A DNA stretch of 5,460 nt, taken from positions 1-5,460 of the forward strand of contig JAOHFB010000037.1 of the NCBI GenBank assembly GCA_028097785.1, written 5' to 3'. This document shows positions 1-5,460 of the stretch, piece by piece (positions within the stretch are counted from its first letter, which is position 1; the number at the start of each line of letters is the position of its first letter). The notes below the pieces were generated by a model, which was not told the origin of the DNA, ran no database searches, and saw only the letters and a program-made list of their open reading frames with translations. A program made the position numbers and the translations under genes. This DNA is from Candidatus Pelagibacter sp. Lineage in GTDB: Bacteria; Pseudomonadota; Alphaproteobacteria; Pelagibacterales; Pelagibacteraceae.

Positions 1-60
1 AATTTTTCTATTGCAGTAACATCAATTAATTTGTTCAATATGATTTTAAAATTTAATTAA
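1..60 (+). CDS. Possible C-terminal end of an upstream gene (partial)
   Basis: Reading from position 1, one frame stays open for 19 codons and stops at TAA 58-60; the other two plus frames stop within the first 30 bases. The tail would read NFSIAVTSINLFNMILKFN, too short and featureless to name. The stop lies 11 nt before the ATG of the XRE gene, with that gene's Shine-Dalgarno site starting at the next base, a spacing typical of an operon in a compact genome. In rhizobia a PhrR-like regulator follows the apolipoprotein N-acyltransferase gene (lnt/actA), so the end of an lnt gene is one possibility, but nothing in these 19 residues proves it. Nineteen open codons can also arise by chance, so this is tentative. 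Confidence 0.35.
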   Translation, partial: NFSIAVTSINLFNMILKFN

Positions 61-66
61 GAGGGG
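61..66 (+). promoter_or_regulatory. Shine-Dalgarno site of the XRE gene
   Basis: GAGGGG lies 5 nt before the ATG at 72 and is the only purine-rich G-run in the local AT-rich DNA. It contains GAGG, complementary to the usual 16S rRNA 3' end, and it fixes the start codon at 72. It is also part of a 9-nt stretch (63-71) that is perfectly complementary to 457-465 behind the gene, so access to this site could be controlled. Confidence 0.75.
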
Positions 67-71
67 TCTTA

Positions 72-443
72 ATGGAAGATAATTTCAACAAACACTTAGG
101 CAACAAGCTTAAACTAAGAAGATTGGCTTTAGGTTTAACTCAAACTAAAGTTGCAAAAGCAATAAACGTTACATTTCAACAAATTCAAAAATATGAAAAA
201 GGGACTAATGGTGTTAGTTCAATCAGATTACTTCAATTATCTAACTATTTAAAAGTGCCGATTAATTATTTCTTTGAGGATTTTTCAGAATATTTAATTA
301 ACTTAGAAAAATCTCAAGAAGGTCACATGAATGTAAATTATAACTTTTTAACAAAGTTATATTCTGAACTTAGTGCTGATCAAAAATTAAAATTTAACAA
401 ATCTTTACAAATTTCAGGAGCAGTTATTTCTAAAGCAGTATAA
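72..443 (+). CDS. XRE-family HTH transcriptional regulator, PhrR/PraR-like
   Basis: A cytoplasmic DNA-binding protein of 123 residues. Residues about 10-68 form a Cro/CI-type helix-turn-helix domain. Helices 2 and 3 lie around residues 22-43 (LTQTKVAKAINVTFQQIQKY), followed by EKGTNGVSS and then by LSNYLKVPINYFFED at 56-70. The FQQIQKYEKGTN segment and the VP-x-x-YFFE ending are hallmarks of a conserved alphaproteobacterial group of small XRE regulators that includes rhizobial PhrR and PraR. In most relatives I recall, the position of G47 is Arg (TNRVS). The tail, residues about 71-123, has no recognised ligand domain and may mediate dimerisation. The start is set by the good Shine-Dalgarno site at 61-66. 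The gene may follow an upstream gene by 11 nt, faces two tRNA genes tail-to-tail, and has no evident downstream partner. Target genes cannot be told from the sequence. The family call is firm; the PhrR-like label rests on recalled family patterns. Confidence 0.9.
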   Translation: MEDNFNKHLGNKLKLRRLALGLTQTKVAKAINVTFQQIQKYEKGTNGVSSIRLLQLSNYLKVPINYFFEDFSEYLINLEKSQEGHMNVNYNFLTKLYSELSADQKLKFNKSLQISGAVISKAV

Positions 444-538
444 TTTTTATTTTATCTAAGACCCCAAAATTAAGTTTAATAAAATCTATACAATTAAATC
501 AGAAAATAGTTTCAAAGTTTTTTTAGAAATTCATTTTT
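444..538. other. Convergent spacer between the XRE gene and tRNA-Asn
   Basis: About 95 gene-free, very AT-rich bases separate the end of the regulator from the 3' end of the opposing tRNA-Asn. I find no convincing GC-rich hairpin followed by a T-run for either direction. The plus strand has a T7 run near 520-527 preceded only by a 4-bp GAAA/TTTC hairpin, too weak to call. The one notable element is the C-run at 462-465, described separately. Confidence 0.6.
457..465 (+). promoter_or_regulatory. 3'-flank element complementary to the XRE gene's ribosome-binding site
   Basis: TAAGACCCC begins 13 nt after the stop codon and is the exact reverse complement of GGGGTCTTA at 63-71, which covers most of the Shine-Dalgarno site and the whole spacer up to the base before ATG. 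The mRNA could therefore pair its 3' untranslated region with its own ribosome-binding site over 9 bp, five of them G-C. A comparable 5'-3' UTR interaction using a C-rich 3' motif is known for icaR of Staphylococcus aureus. Alternatively the two copies form an inverted pair of protein-binding half-sites, or the match is chance. The complementarity is seen directly; its function is inferred. Confidence 0.35.
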
Positions 539-614
539 TGGCTCCTCGGGCAGGACTCGAACCTGCGACCAATTGATTAACAGTCAACTGCTCTACCAAC
601 TGAGCTACCGAGGA
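539..614 (-). tRNA. tRNA-Asn (anticodon GTT)
   Basis: The minus strand folds into a complete cloverleaf of 76 nt including an encoded CCA (541-539). The acceptor stem is TCCTCGG/CCGAGGA with discriminator G. The D arm is GCTC/GAGC. The anticodon stem is GTTGA/TCAAT (one G-U pair) with loop CTGTTAA, so the anticodon is GTT at 581-579. The T arm is GCAGG-TTCGAGT-CCTGC. U1-A72 at the acceptor end is usual for bacterial tRNA-Asn. It lies 51 nt downstream of tRNA-Cys on the same strand with no terminator between them, so the two are probably co-transcribed and cut from one precursor. Confidence 0.97.
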
Positions 615-646
615 ATGTAAAAAATTCAACTTACTTTTTTTTAAAA

Positions 647-750
647 CTAAAACAAGATTTTTTTTTGGAGGCAACGCCCGGAATCGAACCGGGATACAAG
701 GATTTGCAATCCTCTGCGTAACCATTCCGCCACGTTGCCATCTTGTTTAG
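647..750. repeat. Inverted repeat flanking tRNA-Cys
   Basis: AAACAAGAT at 650-658 and ATCTTGTTT at 740-748 are perfect 9-nt inverted copies. Pairing resumes for two more base pairs (647-648 with 749-750) after a single-base bulge. The right arm touches the 5' end of tRNA-Cys (739), and the left arm lies seven bases beyond its CCA. In the precursor RNA the arms could stack a second helix on the acceptor stem, with the discriminator, CCA and seven A residues bulged out. The repeat is certain; whether it influences 5' and 3' processing is unknown. Confidence 0.55.
666..739 (-). tRNA. tRNA-Cys (anticodon GCA)
   Basis: The minus strand gives a 74-nt cloverleaf with encoded CCA (668-666). The acceptor stem is GGCAACG/CGTTGCC with discriminator T (U73), the classic identity base of tRNA-Cys. 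The D arm is GCG/CGC. The anticodon stem is GAGGA/TCCTT with loop TTGCAAA, so the anticodon is GCA at 707-705. The variable loop is short and the T arm is CCCGG-TTCGATT-CCGGG. It is the first gene of a two-tRNA unit with tRNA-Asn, transcribed away from valS. An inverted repeat brackets the gene. Confidence 0.97.
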
Positions 751-770
751 CTAATAGCTTCAGATGCCTT

Positions 771-798
771 TTTATATTAAATATTTCTCATTAGTCTA
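771..798 (-). promoter_or_regulatory. Candidate promoter for tRNA-Cys and tRNA-Asn
   Basis: On the minus strand, TAGACT (798-793) resembles a -35 box and TATAAA (776-771) a -10 box, separated by 16 nt. They lie 32 nt upstream of the tRNA-Cys 5' end, so transcription would start near 765 and leave a short leader. The GC-richer GGCATC after the -10 box could serve as a discriminator of the stringently controlled kind. Such boxes are easy to find by chance in DNA this rich in A and T. Confidence 0.35.
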
Positions 799-808
799 TT
801 AAATAACG

Positions 809-836
809 ATCTAAATTGATTATTGTTAATTTAGAT
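809..836. promoter_or_regulatory. Perfect dyad upstream of valS (operator or 5' hairpin)
   Basis: ATCTAAATT (809-817) and AATTTAGAT (828-836) are perfect inverted copies separated by 10 nt. Weak pairs could extend the stem into the loop. The dyad ends 25 nt before the valS ATG and overlaps the candidate -35 box at 823-828. There is no T-run after it, so it is not an intrinsic terminator. It lies between two divergent transcription units and looks more like a binding site for a dimeric regulator than a terminator; a 5' leader hairpin is the alternative if transcription starts further upstream. Confidence 0.4.
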
Positions 837-850
837 TATTAAATTATAAA
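823..850 (+). promoter_or_regulatory. Candidate promoter of the valS-ilvD-manC string
   Basis: TTGTTA (823-828) and TATAAA (845-850) are spaced by 16 nt and match the consensus boxes at four and five of six positions. Transcription would start near 857, giving a leader of only about five bases, consistent with the absence of a Shine-Dalgarno site before valS. A second pairing, TTGATT (816-821) with TTAAAT (839-844) at 17 nt, is slightly upstream. The AT-rich context makes both uncertain. Confidence 0.35.
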
Positions 851-861
851 CTTTAAACACC

Positions 862-3489
862 ATGAGTAGCGATAAATATATACATTCTGATGTTGAGGAT
901 AAGATCTATTCTTATTGGGAAAAAAATGAACTTTTTAAACCAAGAGAAAATTCAAAAAAATTTTCAATTGTAATTCCACCGCCTAATGTAACTGGCAGCC
1001 TTCATATGGGGCATGCTCTAAATAATTCAATTCAGGATTTACTAGTTCGTTATCACCGTATGAACAATTATGAAACTTTATGGCAACCTGGAACTGATCA
1101 TGCAGGAATAGCTACTCAAGCTTTGGTTGAGAGAAAACTTACATCTGAAAAAATTGATAAAAATGAAATTGGTAGAGAAAAATTTATTGAAAAAGTGTGG
1201 GAATGGAAAGAGCAGTATGGTGACATCATTATTAATCAGTTAAAAAAACTAGGATGTTCTTGTGATTGGTCTCGTAATGCTTTCACAATGGATGAAAATT
1301 TATCAAAATCAGTAATAAAAGTTTTTGTAGATCTTTATAATAAAGGTTTAATTTACAAAGATAAAAAACTAGTTAACTGGGATACCGTTTTAAAAACTGC
1401 AATTTCTGATCTTGAAGTTGACCAAAGAGAAGTAAATTCTAAAATTTATTATATTAAGTATCCAATTGATGGAACTGATGAGTTTATCACTATTGCAACA
1501 ACAAGACCTGAAACGATGTTGGGAGATACAGCTATTGCTGTTAATCCAAAAGACGAAAGGTTTACTTCTTTTGTTGGTAAAACAGTTACAATACCAATTG
1601 TTGGAAGAAAGATTAAGATTATAGAAGACGATTATGCAGATCCTGAACAAGGAACTGGAGCACTAAAGATTACACCAGCACATGATTTTAATGACTATGA
1701 TGTAGGACAAAGAAATAACCTTGAGATTATTAATATATTTACTGAAGCTGGTAAAATTAATGAAAATGCACCTAAAGATTATATTGGTCTTGATAGATTT
1801 GAAGCAAGAAAGAAGATTTTAAAAGATCTTAAAGAAAAAGAATTTTTTGTTAAGGAAGAAAACATTAAAAATAAAGTTCCTTATGGAGATAGATCAAATT
1901 CAATTATTGAACCTTTTTTAACTGAACAATGGTTTGCTGATGCAGAAAAATTATCGATAAAAGCTAAAGAAGTTGTAAATTCAAAAAAAACAAATTTCTT
2001 TCCTGAAAATTGGTCCAAAACTTATTTTCAATGGATGAATAATATTGAGCCTTGGTGTATTTCGAGACAACTTTGGTGGGGCCATCAGATACCAGCTTGG
2101 TACGGACCAGATAAGAAAATTTTTGTTGCTATCAATGAAGAAGATGCAAAACAATTAGCTAAAAAACATTATGGTAAAGATGAAGAATTAATTCGAGATC
2201 CCGATGTATTAGATACATGGTTCTCTTCTGGTCTTTGGCCATTTGCAACATTAGGTTGGCCTGACAATAAAGATTACGTTGAAAAATTTTATCCTACTTC
2301 TGTTTTAGTAACTGGCTTTGATATTATATTTTTCTGGGTTGCTAGAATGATTATGTTTGGAACAGAATTTTTAAATAAAGAACCATTTAAAGATATTTAT
2401 GTTCATGCATTGGTTAGAGATGAGAAGGGGCAAAAAATGTCAAAATCTAAAGGTAATGTAATTGACCCATTAGATTTGATTGAAAAATATAGCGCAGATG
2501 CATTAAGATTTACACTTCTTTCAATGGCATCCCCTGGTACAGATGTAAAACTGTCAGAAGATAGAGTTAAAGGATATAGAAATTTTTTAAATAAACTTTG
2601 GAATGCTAATAATTTTTTAATCACAAACGAATGTGATTTCTCTGATATTGATAAAGTTCCAAATTTATCAATTAATATTAATAAATGGATTTTTGCTGAG
2701 TTAATTGAAGCAAAGTCTAAGATTGAGAAAAATTTAGAAGATTATAGATTTGATGAAGCTGCCAAAAATGCTTATCAATTTGCGTGGCATTCATATTGTG
2801 ACTGGTATTTGGAACTATCAAAAACTATACTATTTTCAGATAATGAAGATGCTAAATCTGAGGTTAAGAAAGTTTCAAGTTATGTCTTCAAGCAAATATT
2901 GATCCTATTACATCCATTCATACCTTTCGTTACTGAAGAAATTTGGCTTAAAAATAAATTTGATAACTCTAGTAAAGATTTTTTAATGTATGCTAATTGG
3001 CCATCAGGTGAAATTAATAAAGACTCTAGCATAGATCAAGTTGAAAACATTATAAGCATCATTTCTGAAATTAGATCTTTTAAGAATGAACTAAACGTAA
3101 GTCCTGGTTCATTTATAGACATGTCTATAAACAGCATAAATGACAATCAAAAGAATTTTATTAATAGCAATGAAATCATTCTTAAAAAATTAGGAAGAAT
3201 AAATAATATTTTAAGTGATGACCTGGAAAAACCAGCAGCAACTATGGTTGTTTCAGGGGATTTGTTTAAAATCTATTTTGATAAAGATGTTGATTTAAAA
3301 CTTATTAAAGAAAACTTAACTAGCAAACAAAATAGAATCCAAGAAGAAATGAATAAAATATCTCAAAGATTAGAAAATAAAAGTTTTGTAGATAGGGCAC
3401 CAAAAGAGATTGTTGAACAGGAAAAAACTAATTATAATAATTTAAAGAACGATATTGATAAAATATTAGTAACTATAAAGGGTATATAA
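862..3489 (+). CDS. valS: Valyl-tRNA synthetase (ValRS), class I
   Basis: Cytoplasmic enzyme that activates valine with ATP and attaches it to tRNA-Val. The 875-residue protein is complete, near the length of Bacillus-type ValRS and shorter than the 951 residues of E. coli. The Rossmann core opens with [15 protein letters not shown], whose HMGH (48-51) is the HIGH signature. The CP1 editing domain, which removes mischarged threonine, carries [12 protein letters not shown] (213-224). Further ValRS blocks are [17 protein letters not shown] (398-414), [10 protein letters not shown] (448-457) and the KMSKS loop (525-529). The anticodon-binding domain includes [12 protein letters not shown] (684-695), and residues about 811-875 form the charged C-terminal coiled coil that touches tRNA. 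No key motif is missing. The ATG at 862 gives the expected N-terminus but lacks a Shine-Dalgarno site. The stop overlaps the ilvD start by one base, so the two are almost certainly co-transcribed. Confidence 0.98.
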   Translation: MSSDKYIHSDVEDKIYSYWEKNELFKPRENSKKFSIVIPPPNVTGSLHMGHALNNSIQDLLVRYHRMNNYETLWQPGTDHAGIATQALVERKLTSEKIDKNEIGREKFIEKVWEWKEQYGDIIINQLKKLGCSCDWSRNAFTMDENLSKSVIKVFVDLYNKGLIYKDKKLVNWDTVLKTAISDLEVDQREVNSKIYYIKYPIDGTDEFITIATTRPETMLGDTAIAVNPKDERFTSFVGKTVTIPIVGRKIKIIEDDYADPEQGTGALKITPAHDFNDYDVGQRNNLEIINIFTEAGKINENAPKDYIGLDRFEARKKILKDLKEKEFFVKEENIKNKVPYGDRSNSIIEPFLTEQWFADAEKLSIKAKEVVNSKKTNFFPENWSKTYFQWMNNIEPWCISRQLWWGHQIPAWYGPDKKIFVAINEEDAKQLAKKHYGKDEELIRDPDVLDTWFSSGLWPFATLGWPDNKDYVEKFYPTSVLVTGFDIIFFWVARMIMFGTEFLNKEPFKDIYVHALVRDEKGQKMSKSKGNVIDPLDLIEKYSADALRFTLLSMASPGTDVKLSEDRVKGYRNFLNKLWNANNFLITNECDFSDIDKVPNLSININKWIFAELIEAKSKIEKNLEDYRFDEAAKNAYQFAWHSYCDWYLELSKTILFSDNEDAKSEVKKVSSYVFKQILILLHPFIPFVTEEIWLKNKFDNSSKDFLMYANWPSGEINKDSSIDQVENIISIISEIRSFKNELNVSPGSFIDMSINSINDNQKNFINSNEIILKKLGRINNILSDDLEKPAATMVVSGDLFKIYFDKDVDLKLIKENLTSKQNRIQEEMNKISQRLENKSFVDRAPKEIVEQEKTNYNNLKNDIDKILVTIKGI
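3477..3482 (+). promoter_or_regulatory. Ribosome-binding site of ilvD inside the valS 3' end
   Basis: AAAGGG ends 6 nt before the ilvD ATG, within the last codons of valS. It is a modest Shine-Dalgarno match at the correct distance. Together with the TAATG stop-start overlap it supports both reinitiation and direct initiation at 3489. Confidence 0.5.
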
Positions 3490-5207
3490 TGGCAAAATTT
3501 AATAAAAAGAAACTTCCAAGTAGACATACATCATTAGGCGCAGATAGAGCTCCTCACAGATCATTTTATTATGCAATGGGTGAAACTGAAAAAGATGTGG
3601 CAAAACCTTTTGTAGGGGTTGTATCGACTTGGAATGAAGCTGCCCCTTGTAATATTGCCCTTATGAGACAAGCTCAATCAGTTAAAAAGGGTGTAAGAGC
3701 TAATGGTGGAACTCCTAGAGAGTTTTGTACCATCACAGTTACTGATGGAATTGCAATGGGTCATGAAGGAATGAAATCTTCTTTAATATCTAGAGAAGTA
3801 ATTGCAGACTCTGCCGAACTTACTGTAAGAGGACATTGCTATGATGCCTTAGTTGGTATTGCTGGCTGTGATAAATCTTTACCTGGCTTAATGATGTCTA
3901 TGGTAAGATTAAATGTTCCAAGTGTTTTTATTTATGGAGGATCAATTCTTCCTGGAAGATATAAAGGTAAAGATGTAACAGTAGTTGACGTATTTGAAGC
4001 GGTTGGAAAACATTCTTCAGGTCAGATGTCTGCAGCGGAACTTAGAAAATTAGAATTAGTTGCCTGTCCAAGTGCTGGTGCTTGTGGTGGTCAATTTACA
4101 GCGAACACAATGGCATGTGTATCTGAAGCAATCGGATTAGCACTTCCTTATTCTGCTGGAACACCAGCTCCTTATGAAGAAAGAGATAAGTACGCTAAAG
4201 CAAGTGGAACAATGGTTATGAATCTTTTGAAAAAGGGAATTAAGCCTAGAGACATCGTAACTAAAAAAGCTCTAGAAAATGCTGCAACAATAGTTGCTGC
4301 AACGGGTGGCTCAACAAATGCTGGATTACACTTACCAGCTATTGCTAATGAAGCTGGAATAAAATTTGATTTAATGGATGTTGCAAAAATTTTTAAAAGA
4401 ACTCCTTATCTTGCTGATTTGAAACCAGGTGGAAAATATGTTGCAAAAGATATGTGGTTAGCTGGTGGTGTTCCAATGTTACTTAAAACTTTATACGAAG
4501 GTGGTTTTATTCATGGTGACTGTATGACGGTTACTGGAAAAACCATGAAAGAAAATTTAAAAAATATTAAATTTAACCCAAAACAAAAAGTAATGAGATC
4601 TTATAAAGATCCTTTATCACCAACAGGTGGTGTAGTTGGGCTAAAAGGTAATTTAGCTCCAGAAGGTGCAATAGTTAAAGTTGCAGGATTAAAAAAATTA
4701 CAATTTACCGGAAAAGCAAGATGTTTTGATAATGAAGAAAGCGCTATGAAAGCTGTTCAAAGTAAAAAGTATAATGATGGTGATGTAATCATTATTAGAT
4801 ACGAAGGTCCTGTTGGAGGACCTGGTATGAGAGAAATGTTATCAACAACAGGCGCTATATACGGACAGGGAAAAGGGGAGAAAGTAGCCCTTATTACGGA
4901 CGGTAGGTTCTCTGGTGCTACAAGAGGCTTTTGTGTGGGTCACGTAGGCCCTGAGGCCGCTCTAGGAGGTCCTTTAGGCCTTTTACGTAATGGAGATATT
5001 ATTGATATTGATGCTAAAAAAGGGACTATCAACGTAAGACTTTCTAAAAAAGAATTAGCTGCAAGAAAAAGAAAATGGAAACCTAGAAAATCTGATTTTG
5101 GTTCAGGTACTTTATGGAAGTATGCACAAACGGTTGGACCTGCTTATTTAGGTGCCCCAACTCATCCAGGTAAAAAAAAAGAAGTTAAGGATTATTCAGA
5201 AATTTAA
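3489..5207 (+). CDS. ilvD: Dihydroxy-acid dehydratase (IlvD/Edd family)
   Basis: Dehydrates 2,3-dihydroxy-isovalerate and 2,3-dihydroxy-3-methylvalerate to the 2-keto acids that precede valine (also leucine and pantothenate) and isoleucine. The 572-residue protein is complete. Three conserved cysteines expected to hold the Fe-S cluster are C54 (AAPCN), C127 (GCDKS) and C199 (GACGG). D86, D128 and E449 (PGMRE) fit the Mg2+ ligands, K129 the carbamylated lysine, and S475 in TDGRFSG the catalytic base. Three cysteines, including the PCN one, and the short length match the [2Fe-2S] type of plants and Mycobacterium; E. coli IlvD (616 residues, [4Fe-4S]) has VPGH at the first site. The ATG overlaps the valS stop and the stop overlaps the next ATG, placing ilvD mid-operon. 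Bases 4861-4980 are unusually GC-rich (about 56% by hand count). IlvD/Edd relatives act on sugar acids, but the cysteine pattern and sequence style favour IlvD. Confidence 0.96.
   Translation: MAKFNKKKLPSRHTSLGADRAPHRSFYYAMGETEKDVAKPFVGVVSTWNEAAPCNIALMRQAQSVKKGVRANGGTPREFCTITVTDGIAMGHEGMKSSLISREVIADSAELTVRGHCYDALVGIAGCDKSLPGLMMSMVRLNVPSVFIYGGSILPGRYKGKDVTVVDVFEAVGKHSSGQMSAAELRKLELVACPSAGACGGQFTANTMACVSEAIGLALPYSAGTPAPYEERDKYAKASGTMVMNLLKKGIKPRDIVTKKALENAATIVAATGGSTNAGLHLPAIANEAGIKFDLMDVAKIFKRTPYLADLKPGGKYVAKDMWLAGGVPMLLKTLYEGGFIHGDCMTVTGKTMKENLKNIKFNPKQKVMRSYKDPLSPTGGVVGLKGNLAPEGAIVKVAGLKKLQFTGKARCFDNEESAMKAVQSKKYNDGDVIIIRYEGPVGGPGMREMLSTTGAIYGQGKGEKVALITDGRFSGATRGFCVGHVGPEAALGGPLGLLRNGDIIDIDAKKGTINVRLSKKELAARKRKWKPRKSDFGSGTLWKYAQTVGPAYLGAPTHPGKKKEVKDYSEI
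4861..4980 (+). other. GC-rich patch within ilvD
   Basis: By hand count 67 of these 120 bases are G or C, against 18 of 60 in 4741-4800 and 18 of 60 in 4981-5040. The third codon position is G or C in 15 of 40 codons here (4863-4982), against 5 of 40 in a control stretch of the same gene (4377-4496). The patch encodes the catalytic RFSG region and a Gly/Ala-rich segment, which accounts for part of the rise but not for the third-position shift. It includes AGGCC three times (4946, 4954, 4976) and an internal AGGAGGT (4964-4970) with no start codon at a useful distance. Confidence 0.6.
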
Positions 5208-5460
5208 TGAAAATTCGTCCAGTTATATTATGTGGAGGAGCTGGAACTCGACTTTGGTCAAATTCAAAAAATCATCAAGCAAAACAGTTTATTGATTTTG
5301 GTAATTGGACACTACTTGGTAAAACTTTAGAGAGAACCAAAGCATCTATTTATGACTCACCAATTATAAGTACTAATAAAAAATATCTCAAAGAAGTTAA
5401 ACAACATCTTAAGAAAAATAAGATCAATAAATATAAAATAGTTTTAGAACCAGCAAAAAG
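5207..5460 (+). CDS. manC: Mannose-1-phosphate guanylyltransferase, N-terminal part
   Basis: The start of a nucleotidyltransferase that joins GTP and mannose 1-phosphate into GDP-mannose, a donor for surface polysaccharide and precursor of GDP-fucose and related sugars. Only 84 full codons lie in the window; the frame is open at the edge. The protein begins [17 protein letters not shown], the nucleotide-binding loop typical of GDP-mannose pyrophosphorylases, then has AKQF at 25-28 (PKQF in most relatives) and VLEPAK at 79-84, the usual run-up to the RNTAPA block. The loop reads RLWSNSK where most family members have RLWPLSR. The ATG overlaps the ilvD stop in TAATG, and no Shine-Dalgarno site lies at normal distance (TAAGGA is 15 nt away), so translation probably depends on coupling to ilvD. 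Whether a C-terminal phosphomannose isomerase domain follows cannot be seen. A guanylyltransferase for another hexose phosphate is possible but less likely. Confidence 0.85.
   Translation, partial: MKIRPVILCGGAGTRLWSNSKNHQAKQFIDFGNWTLLGKTLERTKASIYDSPIISTNKKYLKEVKQHLKKNKINKYKIVLEPAK

Noticed and set aside
39..44. TATGAT as a -10 box for the XRE gene
   Set aside because: No -35 partner lies at a normal distance (TTGCAG at 11-16 is 22 nt away), and the gene may be transcribed from upstream.
502..527. Possible terminator after the XRE gene
   Set aside because: The stem is only 4 bp of A-T-rich sequence and is separated from the T-run, too weak to call.
531..725. A 64-codon open frame on the minus strand
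   Set aside because: It runs through both tRNA genes; its residues are translations of tRNA sequence, and no ribosome-binding site precedes it.
764..802. A 12-codon plus-strand frame (MPFYIKYFSLVY) just before the valS dyad, as a possible attenuator leader peptide
   Set aside because: It has only one valine codon, no Shine-Dalgarno site, and the following hairpin lacks a T-run, so an attenuation mechanism is not supported.
1390..1650. An 86-codon open frame on the minus strand inside valS
   Set aside because: It is antisense to the well-conserved editing domain, its product is rich in Asn, Cys, Phe and Ser as expected of an antisense shadow in AT-rich DNA, and it has no recognisable domain.
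2403..2624. A 73-codon open frame on the minus strand inside valS
   Set aside because: It is antisense to the KMSKS region of valS, with no ribosome-binding site and no family resemblance.
4964..4970. Internal AGGAGGT in ilvD as a ribosome-binding site for a hidden gene
   Set aside because: No ATG, GTG or TTG with a sustained frame follows at a usable distance; the bases simply encode part of the Leu-Gly-Gly run.

Overview
The window is AT-rich. The intergenic DNA is very poor in G and C, genes are packed with 1-nt overlaps, and spacers are short. The single-copy housekeeping genes and the PhrR/PraR-like XRE regulator point to a streamlined alphaproteobacterium. A free-living marine SAR11/Pelagibacter-type organism is my best guess from base composition, compactness and protein style. 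No 16S or other decisive marker is present.

Layout. (1) Positions 1-60 may be the last codons of an upstream plus-strand gene. (2) 72-443 (+) is a small XRE-family DNA-binding regulator with a clear Shine-Dalgarno site. (3) 444-538 is a gene-free convergent spacer. (4) 539-739 (-) holds two tRNA genes read in the order tRNA-Cys(GCA) then tRNA-Asn(GTT), both with encoded CCA ends. (5) 740-861 is a divergent regulatory region with a candidate minus-strand tRNA promoter, a perfect 9-bp dyad and a candidate plus-strand promoter. (6) 862-5460 (+) is a tightly packed gene string: valS (valyl-tRNA synthetase), ilvD (dihydroxy-acid dehydratase) and the start of a manC-type mannose-1-phosphate guanylyltransferase cut by the window edge. 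Both junctions are TAATG overlaps, which implies co-transcription and translational coupling.

How the genes relate. IlvD makes the 2-keto acid precursor of valine and isoleucine, and ValS charges tRNA with valine, so one transcript appears to couple supply and use of valine. ManC would lead to GDP-mannose for surface polysaccharide, with no obvious link to the other two. The XRE gene is separated from this string by oppositely oriented tRNAs and is an independent unit.

The sequence is mostly ordinary core genome. The observations most worth a second look are a perfect 9-nt complementarity between the ribosome-binding site of the XRE gene and its own 3' flank, a dyad sitting on the putative valS promoter, an inverted repeat that would extend the acceptor helix of the tRNA-Cys precursor, and a sharp GC-rich patch inside ilvD. 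I see no mobile element, CRISPR array or clearly new multi-gene system.
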